Below are positions 34,396 through 44,179 of a stretch of DNA of 64,000 bases, piece after piece. Location of the stretch: assembly GCA_016282145.1 (NCBI GenBank), contig JAEEJZ010000006.1:1-64000 (forward strand). Reading direction: 5' to 3'. The notes below the pieces were generated by a model. It was not told where the DNA came from. It searched no databases and saw nothing but the letters and a program-made list of their open reading frames with translations. The translations under genes and the position numbers were made by a program. Source of the stretch: Bacteroidales bacterium (GTDB lineage: Bacteria; Bacteroidota; Bacteroidia; Bacteroidales; UBA932). Within the stretch, counting starts at the first letter, position 1; each line of letters starts with the position of its first letter.

Positions 34396-36834
34396 ATGAA
34401 GATAACGAAAATTGCAGTCATTGCAATGACGGCCTTCGCCACCGCTTTCGTCCTCCCCTCCTGTACGGAGGTTCCCAATCCGGACGACAAGCCTGTGGTA
34501 CCGCAAGCCGACTTCACGGTTGCCAAAGGCGACGTAGAAGCGGAGTATGCAGAAGTGGTCGTACGCCACAACGGTAAACAGGATGTTACCTGGTTCGGCT
34601 TCGTGACCGAGGATGTTGAAACGCCGACAGACGAACTGATCAAGAACACGATTCCCAGTCTGGACCGCGCTGACCTTCACGTCGGAACCTCGCAGACCGT
34701 CGCAGTCCGCGACCTGCAGGAAGCGGTGAACTATCGCTACATCGCCTTCGCCGTCGATCAAGACAATGTCTATTATGGCACGGCCGGCAGCCTGATCTTT
34801 AACACTTCCCCCAAGTTCGACGTGAACTTCAGCGTCGAAATGACGGATCTCCACCCGCACGAGGCCAGCTTCCTGGTCAGCCACAACGGACACGAGATTC
34901 TCACCTACAGGGGCTTTGTCACTGAAAACATGGACACCGAGATTGAAGTTCTCGCCGCGGCGGACATGGCGACCATCGTCACCGACGGCAAACTGAACGA
35001 AGGCGTCACCCTGCTTCAGGGAAAGAGCCTGAACGTCAGTGCCCAGGAACTTCTCCATGAGACGGATTACCGTTATATAATATATGGTATATTCGACAAC
35101 GACGGTGTCGTCATCAGTTACGGCACGCCGGCCGAGTGCGCCTTCACGACGCCCATCGACCTGAATGTCGTGAGTTTCAGTGCCGAAATCTCGGGCATCA
35201 CCAAGAATTCTGTCGATGCAGAGATCAAATACAACGCGAAGAAGGACGACCTGACCTGGTTCGGCTTCATCACGACCGACCTGCAGACGAGCGCAGCCGC
35301 GCTGATTGCCACCTACGCCCCCGGCATCCCGGCTTCCGAGATCTTCAGCGGTTCCCAGAAACTCAAACTGGAAGACCTGGAGCAGGAAACCCAGTACCGC
35401 TATATCGTATCCGGCATCAATACCGACGGCGTATACGGCATGCCGGCCGACGTCCGCTTCTCCACCCTTTCCAAGGAGTATGACGAAACGGTCTTCAGCG
35501 TTGCTGCAAGCGACATTACGCCTTCTTCCGCCACGCTGACCATCACCCATACGGGTCTGGAAGAATTCGAGTATTACGGCTTCTTCACGGATGACCTGCA
35601 GAGCGACCTGGCCGATGTCGCCGTTCCCGCCGATGCGGATGCCCACCTTGTCAAAGGCAAGGAAAGGGTCTTCGAGGCAGAGAACCTCGCGGCACTGACC
35701 ACTTACCGTTATGTGGTCGTGGGCCGTGTTTACGGCAACGAGTACGGCACCCGTGGCGAAGTGATCTTCACCACGCTGGATTATGCCATCGACGCCAACT
35801 ACGAAGACTTCCTCGGCCTCTGGGCCATGCAGGGCAGCAATCCCTATGAGTTTGAAATCAAGGAGAAGGTTGCGGGGACCAGTTACACGGTCTGCGGGCT
35901 GAACGGTTCCGAAACCGCAAGGTACGGTATCGGTACGCCCCTGGAGGTGGAAGCTATCTTTGCCGACGGCAAATTCACCATCGTCTCCCAGGCCATCAGC
36001 GCCGCCTATGTGGATCCGGATGACGGAAAGACCTACACGGACAAATTCTGCGGACGTTATATCTCCGCTTCGAGCGGAACTGCCTATTTTGACAATACCA
36101 TGGGACGGGTCGTCGTTTCCGTCGTCAAACTGGAAGACGGTTCGCTCGAATTCCGCCCCGGGACGACTGTAGACGGGGAAGACTACGTTGGCATGCGTTT
36201 CTACCAGGTTCCCGCCTCCGGGCAGGCCTATGCCCAGGATGCCTTCGAGACCGCGCTTCCTAACAGCGCCAAGGCTTCACAGCCGGCCTCCGAGGCCTAC
36301 AAGAAGTGGATCGGACAGTGGAACATCAACGGAACGGTATATACCATTGCCAAGGGCGTAACCAATGAGAATTACGTCATGGGCAGTTTCTATTCCGGAT
36401 TTGCCGTGAACGCCGTCGTGGACTTTGACGCCGCGACCGGAGACATCCTCTTCACCTATGGCGAAACGGGACAGAGCGTAACGGCCAGCGGAACCAGTTT
36501 CGACCTTTACAAAGCCGGTTCGTATAACGACGGTTACATCACGAAGGGTGGGGACAATGGCATCATCTGCCGTTTCAAACTGGCCTCCAGCGGCAATGCA
36601 GCCGATATCAAGCCCGAAACCTACGTCGAGAATGACGTTACCATTACGCCTGAAAACTTCGGTATCTTCGGGTACAACTCCACAGCGGGCTGGGCTAACT
36701 TCGGCATGACCATCAACATCCCGACGACCATCACGCGCGCTTCGACCTCCGCTACCTCCGTCCCCCGGACGGCCGGTGCTGCGGCAATCAGCCTCAAGCG
36801 TGTCAAGGGTGTTTCTTTCCAATCAGCAAAGTAA
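34396..36834 (+). CDS. Surface lipoprotein with four tandem beta-domain repeats and GxW modules
   Basis: No named family is certain. The 812 residues begin with a lipoprotein signal (lipobox LPSC, Cys23). Four related domains of about 105 residues follow (about 38-138, 139-253, 254-360, 361-462). Each contains a WFGFVTED-like strand, an L-x-E-TxYRY-like strand and a closing F-T/S strand, giving a fibronectin-III-like pattern. From residue 471 a different module starts (FLGLW, then EKVAGTSYTVCGL), and a second copy begins near 636 (WIGQW). The same module occurs in two later proteins of the locus. Position at the head of a SusC/SusD operon suggests a surface binding protein; no catalytic motif is seen. 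Confidence 0.75.
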   Translation: MKITKIAVIAMTAFATAFVLPSCTEVPNPDDKPVVPQADFTVAKGDVEAEYAEVVVRHNGKQDVTWFGFVTEDVETPTDELIKNTIPSLDRADLHVGTSQTVAVRDLQEAVNYRYIAFAVDQDNVYYGTAGSLIFNTSPKFDVNFSVEMTDLHPHEASFLVSHNGHEILTYRGFVTENMDTEIEVLAAADMATIVTDGKLNEGVTLLQGKSLNVSAQELLHETDYRYIIYGIFDNDGVVISYGTPAECAFTTPIDLNVVSFSAEISGITKNSVDAEIKYNAKKDDLTWFGFITTDLQTSAAALIATYAPGIPASEIFSGSQKLKLEDLEQETQYRYIVSGINTDGVYGMPADVRFSTLSKEYDETVFSVAASDITPSSATLTITHTGLEEFEYYGFFTDDLQSDLADVAVPADADAHLVKGKERVFEAENLAALTTYRYVVVGRVYGNEYGTRGEVIFTTLDYAIDANYEDFLGLWAMQGSNPYEFEIKEKVAGTSYTVCGLNGSETARYGIGTPLEVEAIFADGKFTIVSQAISAAYVDPDDGKTYTDKFCGRYISASSGTAYFDNTMGRVVVSVVKLEDGSLEFRPGTTVDGEDYVGMRFYQVPASGQAYAQDAFETALPNSAKASQPASEAYKKWIGQWNINGTVYTIAKGVTNENYVMGSFYSGFAVNAVVDFDAATGDILFTYGETGQSVTASGTSFDLYKAGSYNDGYITKGGDNGIICRFKLASSGNAADIKPETYVENDVTITPENFGIFGYNSTAGWANFGMTINIPTTITRASTSATSVPRTAGAAAISLKRVKGVSFQSAK

Positions 36835-36846
36835 GTGTATATCCAT

Positions 36847-39800
36847 ATGAAAAAATGCAGATTTTTTCTCGCGACGCTTCTCGTCCTTCTCGGGGCGGCA
36901 GTAGCGCAGGCCCAGACCAGGACGGTGAAGGGTACCGTGCTTGCCGCCACTGACGGCCAGCCCATCGTGGGCGCAGCCGTCACCGTGGACGGGGACACAA
37001 AGTATTACGCGATTACCGACCTGGACGGTAACTTCCAGATTAATAACGTGCCCGCAACGGCCAAACGGGTCGTTGCCACGAGCATGGGTTATAAGGAAAC
37101 GGCAGTCGCCGTCGCAGCCAGCGTCAAGATCGTCATGGAAGACGACGTGAATATGCTGGAAGCGGCTGTGGCTACCGGTATGTACACCGTGGACCGCCGC
37201 CTCAACACGGGTTCCACTGTCAAACTTGACGCTGCGGAAAGCAACATCTCCGGTATGGCGGACATCTCCCGTTCCCTCGAAGGACGCGCAGCCGGTGTCT
37301 CCGTACAGAACGTTTCCGGTACCTTCGGAACCGCTCCGAAGATCCGCGTCCGTGGTGCCACCTCCATCTACGGCTCCTCCAAGCCCCTCTGGGTGGTGGA
37401 CGGCGTCATTATGGAAGACGTGGTGGACGTCAGTGCGGACGACCTCTCCTCCGGTGACCCCAACACCCTGATTTCCTCGGCCATCGCCGGACTGAACTCG
37501 GATGACATCGAGACCTTCGACATCCTCAAGGACGGTTCCGCGACCTCCATTTACGGTGCGCGCGCCATGGCCGGCGTTATCGTCGTCACGACGAAGAAAG
37601 GTAAGGCGGGACAGAACCATATCACCTATACCGGTGAGTACACCTACCGCCTGAAACCCTCCTACAACGATTTCAACATCATGAACTCCCAGGACCAGAT
37701 GGAAATCTACCAGGAGTTGCAGCAGAAGGGGTACCTAAACTACGCGGAGACGGCCAACGCCAGCAACAGCGGTGTCTATGGCAAGATGTATCAGTTGATT
37801 TCCCAGTACGACGCCACTAGCGGTGCCTTCGGTCTGGAGAATACGGAAGTCGCACGCAACGCTTACCTGAGGGCCGCGGAATACCGGAACACCGACTGGT
37901 TCGACCGCCTGTTCAACCATAGCGTCCAGCACAACCATTCCATCAGCGCTTCCGGCGGTTCGGAGAAGGCCAACTACTACGCTTCCCTTTCCGTCATGCA
38001 GGATCCGGGTTGGACGCTCCAGAGTTCCGTGCAGCGCTACACGGCCAACCTGAACACCACGTTCAAGATTTCCCGTGTCCTGTCCGTCAACCTGATCGGC
38101 AACGCCTCCTATCGTAAGCAGCGCGCGCCGGGAACCATCAACAGCGAAACGGACGTAGTCTCCGGTGAGGTCAAGCGCGACTTCGACATCAACCCCTACA
38201 GCTACGCTCTGAATACCTCCCGGGCTCTCGACCCCAACGAATTCTATACGCGTAACTATTCGAAGTTCAACATCATCCACGAGTTGGACAACAACTATCT
38301 GGACCTGAGCGTATTCGATATCCGCGTACAGGGCGAAATCAAGTACAAGCCGTTCGACTTCCTGGAATTCAGCGCCATCGGTGCCTACAAGCATGCGGCG
38401 ACCAGCCAGGAACACTACATCCTGGACGAAGCGAACCAGGCCCTCGCCTACCGCGAGTTGTCCACGCCGGCCATCCGCGATGCGAACCCCTTCCTGTACA
38501 AGGATCCCGAGAATCTCTACGGATACAAGTACAGCGTCCTGCCCGTCGGTGGTATCTATGAGCGCACCGACAACAGCATGGACGGCTGGGACTTCCGCGC
38601 CACCTTCAACTTCAACAAGACTTTCGCACACGACCACACCGTCAGTCTCTTCGGAGGTACTGAAATCAACAGCCTGGACCGTCACAGTTCCTGGTTCCGC
38701 GGCTGGGGTATGCAGTTCGACTTCGGCGAAATCGCCAACTACGACTACCATGTCTTCAAACAGGGTGCGGAAGAGAATTCGCCGTACTACACGCTGACCA
38801 ACACGCACGTACGGAGCACCGCCTTCTTCGCCAACGGTACCTATTCCTACAAGGGCCGCTACGTCCTGAACGGCACCATCCGCTATGAAGGTACCAACGG
38901 TCTGGGCAAGGCCCGTCCCGCCCGCTGGATGCCGACCTGGAACATTTCCGGTGCCTGGAACATCAGCGAGGAATCCTGGATGAAACCGATTCAGCCGGCT
39001 TTGTCGCACCTTTCCCTGAAGGCTTCCTACTCGCTGACCGGTGACCGTCCTTCCGTGACCAACTCTTTCGTGGTCATCAAGGCTGAGAATCCCTGGCGTC
39101 CGTTCGCTTCCAACAAGGAAAGTGCACTCGTAATCGATGATCTGGCCAACCTCGCCCTCACCTATGAGAAGAAGCACGAGTTGAACATCAGCCTCGAGGC
39201 CGGGTTCATCGACAACCGCATCAACCTCGCCGCAGACTGGTACACGCGTAACAACTACGACCTGATCGGTCCTGTCACGACGCAGGGTATCGGCGGACAG
39301 ATTATCAAATACGGTAATGTCGCCTCCATGCATTCGGACGGTATCGAACTCTCCCTCACCACGGTCAACATCAAGACGAGGGATTTCACCTGGTCCACCA
39401 ACCTCATCTATTCCCACAACCGCAATGTCGTGACGGAATTGGAGAACCAGCAGCGGATGATCGACCTCATTTCCGGCACCGGTTTCACCCGCAAGGGCTA
39501 CCCGGTCCGAAGCCTGTTCTCCCTTAAATTCGCAGGCCTGAACGAGGAGGGTCTCCCGACCTGCATCAATGAGGAAGGCGAACGCGCAGTCTCCGACATC
39601 AATTTCCAGGAAAGCGACGAAGAGAAACTCAAGAACCTCGTCTATTCCGGGTCCGTGGATCCGACCGACGTCGGTTCCTTCGGGAACATCTTTACCTGGA
39701 AAGGCCTGAAACTGAACGTATTCATCACCTATTCCTTCGGCAATGTCATTCGTCTGGACCCTGTCTTCAAGAGCAGCTACGACGACCTGGATTCCATGCC

Positions 39801-40188
39801 CAAGGAGTTCCGCAACCGATGGACGACGCCCGGAGACGAACTCTCCACCAATGTCCCTGTCATCGCATCGACCTGGCAGAACCGCTACTACTCGACGACG
39901 TCCAACTACCTCAGCTACGCATACAACGCCTACAACTATTCTACGGAACGTATCGCAAAGGGTGATTTCATCCGCCTCAAGGAGGTCTCCCTCGCCTATG
40001 ACTTCCCCAAGAAGCTCATCAGCAAGGCCAAACTTGCCACGCTGGGCCTGAAGGTGCAGGCAACCAACCTCTGCCTGCTTTATGCAGATCAGAAGCTGAA
40101 CGGCCAGGATCCCGAATTCTTCAATACGGGTGGTGTTGCAGTTCCGCTCCCGAGGCAGTTTACCTTTACCCTCAAACTTGGTTTTTAA
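36847..40188 (+). CDS. SusC/RagA-family TonB-dependent outer-membrane transporter
   Basis: The 1113-residue outer-membrane barrel pairs with SusD to import bulky nutrients using TonB energy. After the signal peptide (ending AQAQ) comes a carboxypeptidase-regulatory-like domain (TVKGTVLAATDGQPIVGAAV), then the plug (RSLEGRAAGVSVQ, RVRGATSIYGSSKPLWVVDG, ILKDGSATSIYGARAMAGVI), then the barrel ending in phenylalanine (LKLGF), as outer-membrane strands do. The ATG at 36847 gives a proper signal peptide. The specific substrate cannot be read from sequence; the neighbouring peptidases suggest peptides. Confidence 0.95.
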   Translation: MKKCRFFLATLLVLLGAAVAQAQTRTVKGTVLAATDGQPIVGAAVTVDGDTKYYAITDLDGNFQINNVPATAKRVVATSMGYKETAVAVAASVKIVMEDDVNMLEAAVATGMYTVDRRLNTGSTVKLDAAESNISGMADISRSLEGRAAGVSVQNVSGTFGTAPKIRVRGATSIYGSSKPLWVVDGVIMEDVVDVSADDLSSGDPNTLISSAIAGLNSDDIETFDILKDGSATSIYGARAMAGVIVVTTKKGKAGQNHITYTGEYTYRLKPSYNDFNIMNSQDQMEIYQELQQKGYLNYAETANASNSGVYGKMYQLISQYDATSGAFGLENTEVARNAYLRAAEYRNTDWFDRLFNHSVQHNHSISASGGSEKANYYASLSVMQDPGWTLQSSVQRYTANLNTTFKISRVLSVNLIGNASYRKQRAPGTINSETDVVSGEVKRDFDINPYSYALNTSRALDPNEFYTRNYSKFNIIHELDNNYLDLSVFDIRVQGEIKYKPFDFLEFSAIGAYKHAATSQEHYILDEANQALAYRELSTPAIRDANPFLYKDPENLYGYKYSVLPVGGIYERTDNSMDGWDFRATFNFNKTFAHDHTVSLFGGTEINSLDRHSSWFRGWGMQFDFGEIANYDYHVFKQGAEENSPYYTLTNTHVRSTAFFANGTYSYKGRYVLNGTIRYEGTNGLGKARPARWMPTWNISGAWNISEESWMKPIQPALSHLSLKASYSLTGDRPSVTNSFVVIKAENPWRPFASNKESALVIDDLANLALTYEKKHELNISLEAGFIDNRINLAADWYTRNNYDLIGPVTTQGIGGQIIKYGNVASMHSDGIELSLTTVNIKTRDFTWSTNLIYSHNRNVVTELENQQRMIDLISGTGFTRKGYPVRSLFSLKFAGLNEEGLPTCINEEGERAVSDINFQESDEEKLKNLVYSGSVDPTDVGSFGNIFTWKGLKLNVFITYSFGNVIRLDPVFKSSYDDLDSMPKEFRNRWTTPGDELSTNVPVIASTWQNRYYSTTSNYLSYAYNAYNYSTERIAKGDFIRLKEVSLAYDFPKKLISKAKLATLGLKVQATNLCLLYADQKLNGQDPEFFNTGGVAVPLPRQFTFTLKLGF

Positions 40189-40206
40189 TTGAATCGGAGC
40201 TACACT

Positions 40207-41919
40207 ATGAAAACAAGATATTTCCTTGCTGCCATTGCAGCGCTTATGGGTCTCGTTTCCTGCGACAAGTTCCTGGATACCATGCCCGACAACCGGGCAG
40301 AGGTGGATACCCCTGCGAAAATCCGCGCTCTGCTCACCTCCGGTTATCCCACTGCTACCTATCTGACCCTCAACGAATATATGTCCGACAACGTGGATAA
40401 TATCGGTGACGACAACCCCGGCACCGAGCGTTTCTTCGACCAGCTGTACAACTGGCAGGACGTTACCGATCTCGGTATCCACAATGACGGTCCGGACAGT
40501 TTCTGGGGCAAGTCCTGGCTGGGCATCGCCCACGCCAACCAGGCCATTGACGCCATCTACACCCTCACGGGAACCTCTTCCATCGGGGAGCACGAGAAAA
40601 TCGCGTCCCTCGGCTTTGGACCGGAACTCGCCGAGGCCCTGCTGATCCGCGCCTACAACCACTTCATGCTGGTGAATGAATTCTGCATGCACTACAATAC
40701 GGAGACCAGTTCCACCGATCTGGGTATCCCCTATATGGAGCAGGTGGAGCAGGAGCTCAATCCCAAGTATCAGCGCGGCAACGTGGCCGAGGTCTATGCC
40801 AAGATTGAGAAGGATCTGGAGATTGGCCTGAAGTATGTCAGCGACAGTTATTATTCAGTGCCCAAATACCACTTCAACGCCCGTGCGGCCTACGCTTTCG
40901 CCGCCCGCTTCTACCTTTTCTATGAGAAGTGGGAACTGGCATCGAACTATGCCACCAAGTGTCTGGGTTCGCAGCCGGAAACCGTGCTGCGCAACTGGGA
41001 AGCGCTGGGTAAACTTGAAAGGGACTGGGATGTCATCAGCTACGCTTTCGTAAACGACTCGGAAAACGCCAACCTGCTGATGATGACGAGTTTTTCCTCC
41101 TTCGGATATTACTTCTGCTATCCCGGAATCACCAAGTATTCCCACGATTCCTACCTGGGATTCACCGAAACTCATTTCGCCAAGCAAATCTGGGCATCCT
41201 CGAGCGGCTATAACAATGGCCAGAACTTCTACCTCCGACCGGGCTGGTACAACGGTTCTACCTACGACCAGATTACCACGATGAAGATTCCCTATATGTT
41301 CGAGTATACGGATCCCGTGGCACGTATCGGTTACTCCCACGCCGTCTGCCCCGCCTTCACGACGGATGAAGCCCTGCTCACCCGTGCCGAGGCCTACGTG
41401 ATGCAGCACCGTTATGATGATGCTACAGCGGACATCAATAAATACATCCACAGCATCGTCAAGCGCACCGTCCTTTCCACGGACTACAGCACCGAGCAGA
41501 TCGTCGACTTCTACTCCTCCATGGATTATTGGACCTGGGACAAGCCCACGCTCAAGAAGAAACTCAATCCTGCCTTCAACATCGGTGCGGAAGGCGGCAT
41601 TCAGGAGTCCATGCTCCAGTGCATTCTGGGCATGAAGCGCCTGGACCATATCGCCCAGGGCCTTCGCTGGTTCGACATCAAGCGTTACGGCATCGAGGTC
41701 GAACGCCGCACGATGACGCCGGATCCCAAGGCCGGAGAATATGACGCCGCGCTCAAACCCCTGCGTGTCGATGACGTACTGACGGTCAATGATCCCCGCC
41801 GTGCGATGCAGCTGCCCCAGGAGGTCATCACGGCCGGCATGGAGCCTAACCCCCGTGCGGAGTCGAAGCCTGCGCAGATTGTTCTGCGTGAGCGTGAACT
41901 TCCTGCCAACAACCTGTAA
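40207..41919 (+). CDS. SusD/RagB-family nutrient-binding lipoprotein
   Basis: SusD lipoproteins cap the SusC barrel and capture the ligand at the cell surface. The 570 residues start with a lipoprotein signal (lipobox LVSC), followed by the SusD start DKFLDTMPDN. The helical TPR-like body includes ELAEALLIRAYNHFMLVNEF and ALLTRAEAYVMQHRYDDA, and a late GMKRLDHIAQGLRWFDIKRY block. The ATG at 40207, 18 bases after susC, is chosen for its lysine-rich signal start. Confidence 0.95.
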   Translation: MKTRYFLAAIAALMGLVSCDKFLDTMPDNRAEVDTPAKIRALLTSGYPTATYLTLNEYMSDNVDNIGDDNPGTERFFDQLYNWQDVTDLGIHNDGPDSFWGKSWLGIAHANQAIDAIYTLTGTSSIGEHEKIASLGFGPELAEALLIRAYNHFMLVNEFCMHYNTETSSTDLGIPYMEQVEQELNPKYQRGNVAEVYAKIEKDLEIGLKYVSDSYYSVPKYHFNARAAYAFAARFYLFYEKWELASNYATKCLGSQPETVLRNWEALGKLERDWDVISYAFVNDSENANLLMMTSFSSFGYYFCYPGITKYSHDSYLGFTETHFAKQIWASSSGYNNGQNFYLRPGWYNGSTYDQITTMKIPYMFEYTDPVARIGYSHAVCPAFTTDEALLTRAEAYVMQHRYDDATADINKYIHSIVKRTVLSTDYSTEQIVDFYSSMDYWTWDKPTLKKKLNPAFNIGAEGGIQESMLQCILGMKRLDHIAQGLRWFDIKRYGIEVERRTMTPDPKAGEYDAALKPLRVDDVLTVNDPRRAMQLPQEVITAGMEPNPRAESKPAQIVLRERELPANNL

Positions 41920-41931
41920 TCTTGAACTGAT

Positions 41932-42870
41932 ATGAAAAAGTATATCCTTCCCCTTTTGGTCCTTGCCGCCGTTGCGGCCACTTCCTGCCGGAAAGACATT
42001 CTGAGCGAGGAAAGCGTCATCAAGGACTCCACCGTGGAGATGAATGCCTTCGACCGCTGGTTGGAAGCCAATTTCCTGAGGCCCTACAACATCGAGTTCA
42101 AGTATCGTTACGCGATGAACGAATCCGACCTGGGCTACTGGACGGTGCCTGCGGATTACGAAGCGTCCATCATCTACGCCCATCTCGTAAAATATCTTTG
42201 CATCGACACCTACGATGAAATCAGCGGACTGGACTTCACCCGTTCCTACTTCCCCAAGATGTTCTTCCTTATCGGAACCTGGGAGTACAAGAACAACGGC
42301 TCCATCGTCCTGGGTACGGCAGAAGCCGGCAAGAAGATCATGCTTTCGGGCGTGAACGACCTGCCGATGGTGCTGGACTACTACGAAGGTGCCGAACTGG
42401 CGGAGTACCTGAACCACTTTTACATCAAGACCATCCATCACGAGTTCACGCATATCCTGAACCAGACCAAGACCTATCCTGAGAACTTCGGACAGATCTC
42501 GGCCAACCTCTATGTCGGCGACGCCTGCTTCGATACCGATGATTATTGGCGCGGCCGCGGCTTCATTACGGATTATGCGCAGAGCGAGCACCGTGAAGAC
42601 TTTGCGGAAATGGTTTCCGAGTATATCACCCACGATGCCGCCTGGTGGCAGGAGCAGATGACGGCCGCACACAATGAAACGGCCAAAGTGCGCGAGGAAA
42701 TTCCTGACGCAGAATTCGGTGATGTGATCATCCAGTCCAAACTGGATATCGTTGCCACCTATCTGCAGGATTCCTGGGGCATCGATATCGATGAACTCCG
42801 CGACATTCTCGGACGCCGCTTCAGCGATGTCGGCGCCGGTCGCGTGGACCTTAACACCGTAGAACTTTGA
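41932..42870 (+). CDS. Putative zinc metallopeptidase lipoprotein (HExxH)
   Basis: The 312-residue lipoprotein (lipobox TSCR, Cys19) carries an HExxH zinc motif at residues 170-174 (IHHEFTHILNQ). Downstream HREDFAEMVSEY (about 220-231) could supply a third ligand and structural acidic residue, as in gluzincin-like enzymes. It matches the putative zinc-binding metallopeptidases found with SusC/SusD pairs in Bacteroidota. It would act on the cell surface next to SusD; the substrate is unknown. It starts 12 bases after susD, so co-expression is expected. Confidence 0.85.
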   Translation: MKKYILPLLVLAAVAATSCRKDILSEESVIKDSTVEMNAFDRWLEANFLRPYNIEFKYRYAMNESDLGYWTVPADYEASIIYAHLVKYLCIDTYDEISGLDFTRSYFPKMFFLIGTWEYKNNGSIVLGTAEAGKKIMLSGVNDLPMVLDYYEGAELAEYLNHFYIKTIHHEFTHILNQTKTYPENFGQISANLYVGDACFDTDDYWRGRGFITDYAQSEHREDFAEMVSEYITHDAAWWQEQMTAAHNETAKVREEIPDAEFGDVIIQSKLDIVATYLQDSWGIDIDELRDILGRRFSDVGAGRVDLNTVEL

Positions 42871-42887
42871 GAGAGGAGGAAAAGCGT

Positions 42888-44174
42888 ATGAAAACAAGAA
42901 ATTGGTTTATCATCCTGGTTGCGGCACTGCTGTTGTCGCCCCTGACTTCCTGTGTCAAGGATCAGCCGGACGTCTTCGACGAGCCGTCCTCGGCACGTAT
43001 GGAAAAATTCCTCGAGAATGTCCGGACCATCCTGCAGGATCCCGCCGAAGGCTGGGCCCTCTCCTACTACCCCGGCTCCTCTTATGCCACCTGCTACATG
43101 GGACTGAAATTCACCGGGCAGGAGGTTGCAGCCTATGCGCAGGACGAGCCTGAGGAAGCAGTCACCTCCGCTTATAAGTTATGCGCGGACGACGGCGCCG
43201 TCCTCTCCTTCGATATGTATAACTCGGTCATCCATTATTACGCTACGCCGGACCAGGCTCACTACCAGGCCCGCGGAGGAGACTTCGAATTCGAAATCAT
43301 GGATGTGAAGGCTGACCGCATCACCCTGCGCGGCAAGCGTTCCCGCAACTTCTGCTATCTGGACCGTCTCACGAAGAACGTCTCCGAGTTCCTGAGCGAG
43401 ATGAACGAAGCCGAGTCGAGCCTGGATATCGTGGCCTTCAAGGGAGAAATCACCGGAGGTCTGGTGGAAGGCTTTATGGATTCCAACACCCACACGCTCT
43501 CCATCGGGCGCAAAGGTGCGGAGGCGAGTGAAATGACGTCAGCCCGGTACATGATCGTGCCCGGTGGCTTCCACTTCAACGAGCCCTTCACTTTCCAGGG
43601 CGTCACCTTCCAGGATTTCTACTACAACACGGAGACCGGCGTGCTGACCGCTGCCGGCATCTCCTTCGAGAAAGTTGTCCCTGAAGGATATCTCCCTTAC
43701 GACAAGTATCTCGGCAAGTGGACCTTCTACTGGTACAACGGCGACCGTGACTTCCCCGTGGAACTGGTCGAATTCGAGAAAGGCAGTTCCTACAAGATGA
43801 AGGGTCTCTCCGAGTACTTCGAGCCGACCCTCGCTTACGATGCGGCCCGTGGACGTCTTACCTGGAATGCCCAGGCAGTCGGCTCCAGCGGTGCTACCAC
43901 CGTCATGCTGGCAGGTTGGGACCTGCTGACCAGCGGAGGAAGCCTGAACTGGGGTGAGGATTACGGTTTGATCGGCATCGTTGAAGACAATACCGTCGCG
44001 GACGTGGTCGTCAATTGGGAAGACAACGGTCAGAGCGACCTGGTCGTCGACTCCTGGATCCTGTGGGGTACGGATGCGAGCGGCAGTTCGACCGGTAGCT
44101 TCACCAGCTGGACGATGGCGTCCAACAGCTACCAGTTGCCTTATATCACCCATATGAAAAAACTCGTAGAATAA
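42888..44174 (+). CDS. DUF4302-type surface lipoprotein
   Basis: The 428-residue lipoprotein (lipobox LTSC) resembles the DUF4302 family that commonly accompanies the metallopeptidase-type SusC/SusD loci. RMEKFLENVRTILQDPAEGW followed by YYPGSSYATCYM is the part that looks most characteristic. From about residue 274 a YLGKW strand and the EKGSSYKMKGL strand recall the GxW module in the first and last genes of this locus. No catalytic site is seen. The ATG at 42888 is preceded by a GGAGG-type site; the preceding gene ends at 42870. Confidence 0.78.
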   Translation: MKTRNWFIILVAALLLSPLTSCVKDQPDVFDEPSSARMEKFLENVRTILQDPAEGWALSYYPGSSYATCYMGLKFTGQEVAAYAQDEPEEAVTSAYKLCADDGAVLSFDMYNSVIHYYATPDQAHYQARGGDFEFEIMDVKADRITLRGKRSRNFCYLDRLTKNVSEFLSEMNEAESSLDIVAFKGEITGGLVEGFMDSNTHTLSIGRKGAEASEMTSARYMIVPGGFHFNEPFTFQGVTFQDFYYNTETGVLTAAGISFEKVVPEGYLPYDKYLGKWTFYWYNGDRDFPVELVEFEKGSSYKMKGLSEYFEPTLAYDAARGRLTWNAQAVGSSGATTVMLAGWDLLTSGGSLNWGEDYGLIGIVEDNTVADVVVNWEDNGQSDLVVDSWILWGTDASGSSTGSFTSWTMASNSYQLPYITHMKKLVE

Positions 44175-44179
44175 TGCGT

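Noticed and set aside
37735..40692. 985-codon open frame antisense to the SusC gene
   Set aside because: It mirrors the codon structure of a GC-rich barrel gene; no signal peptide, start context or family motif is present.
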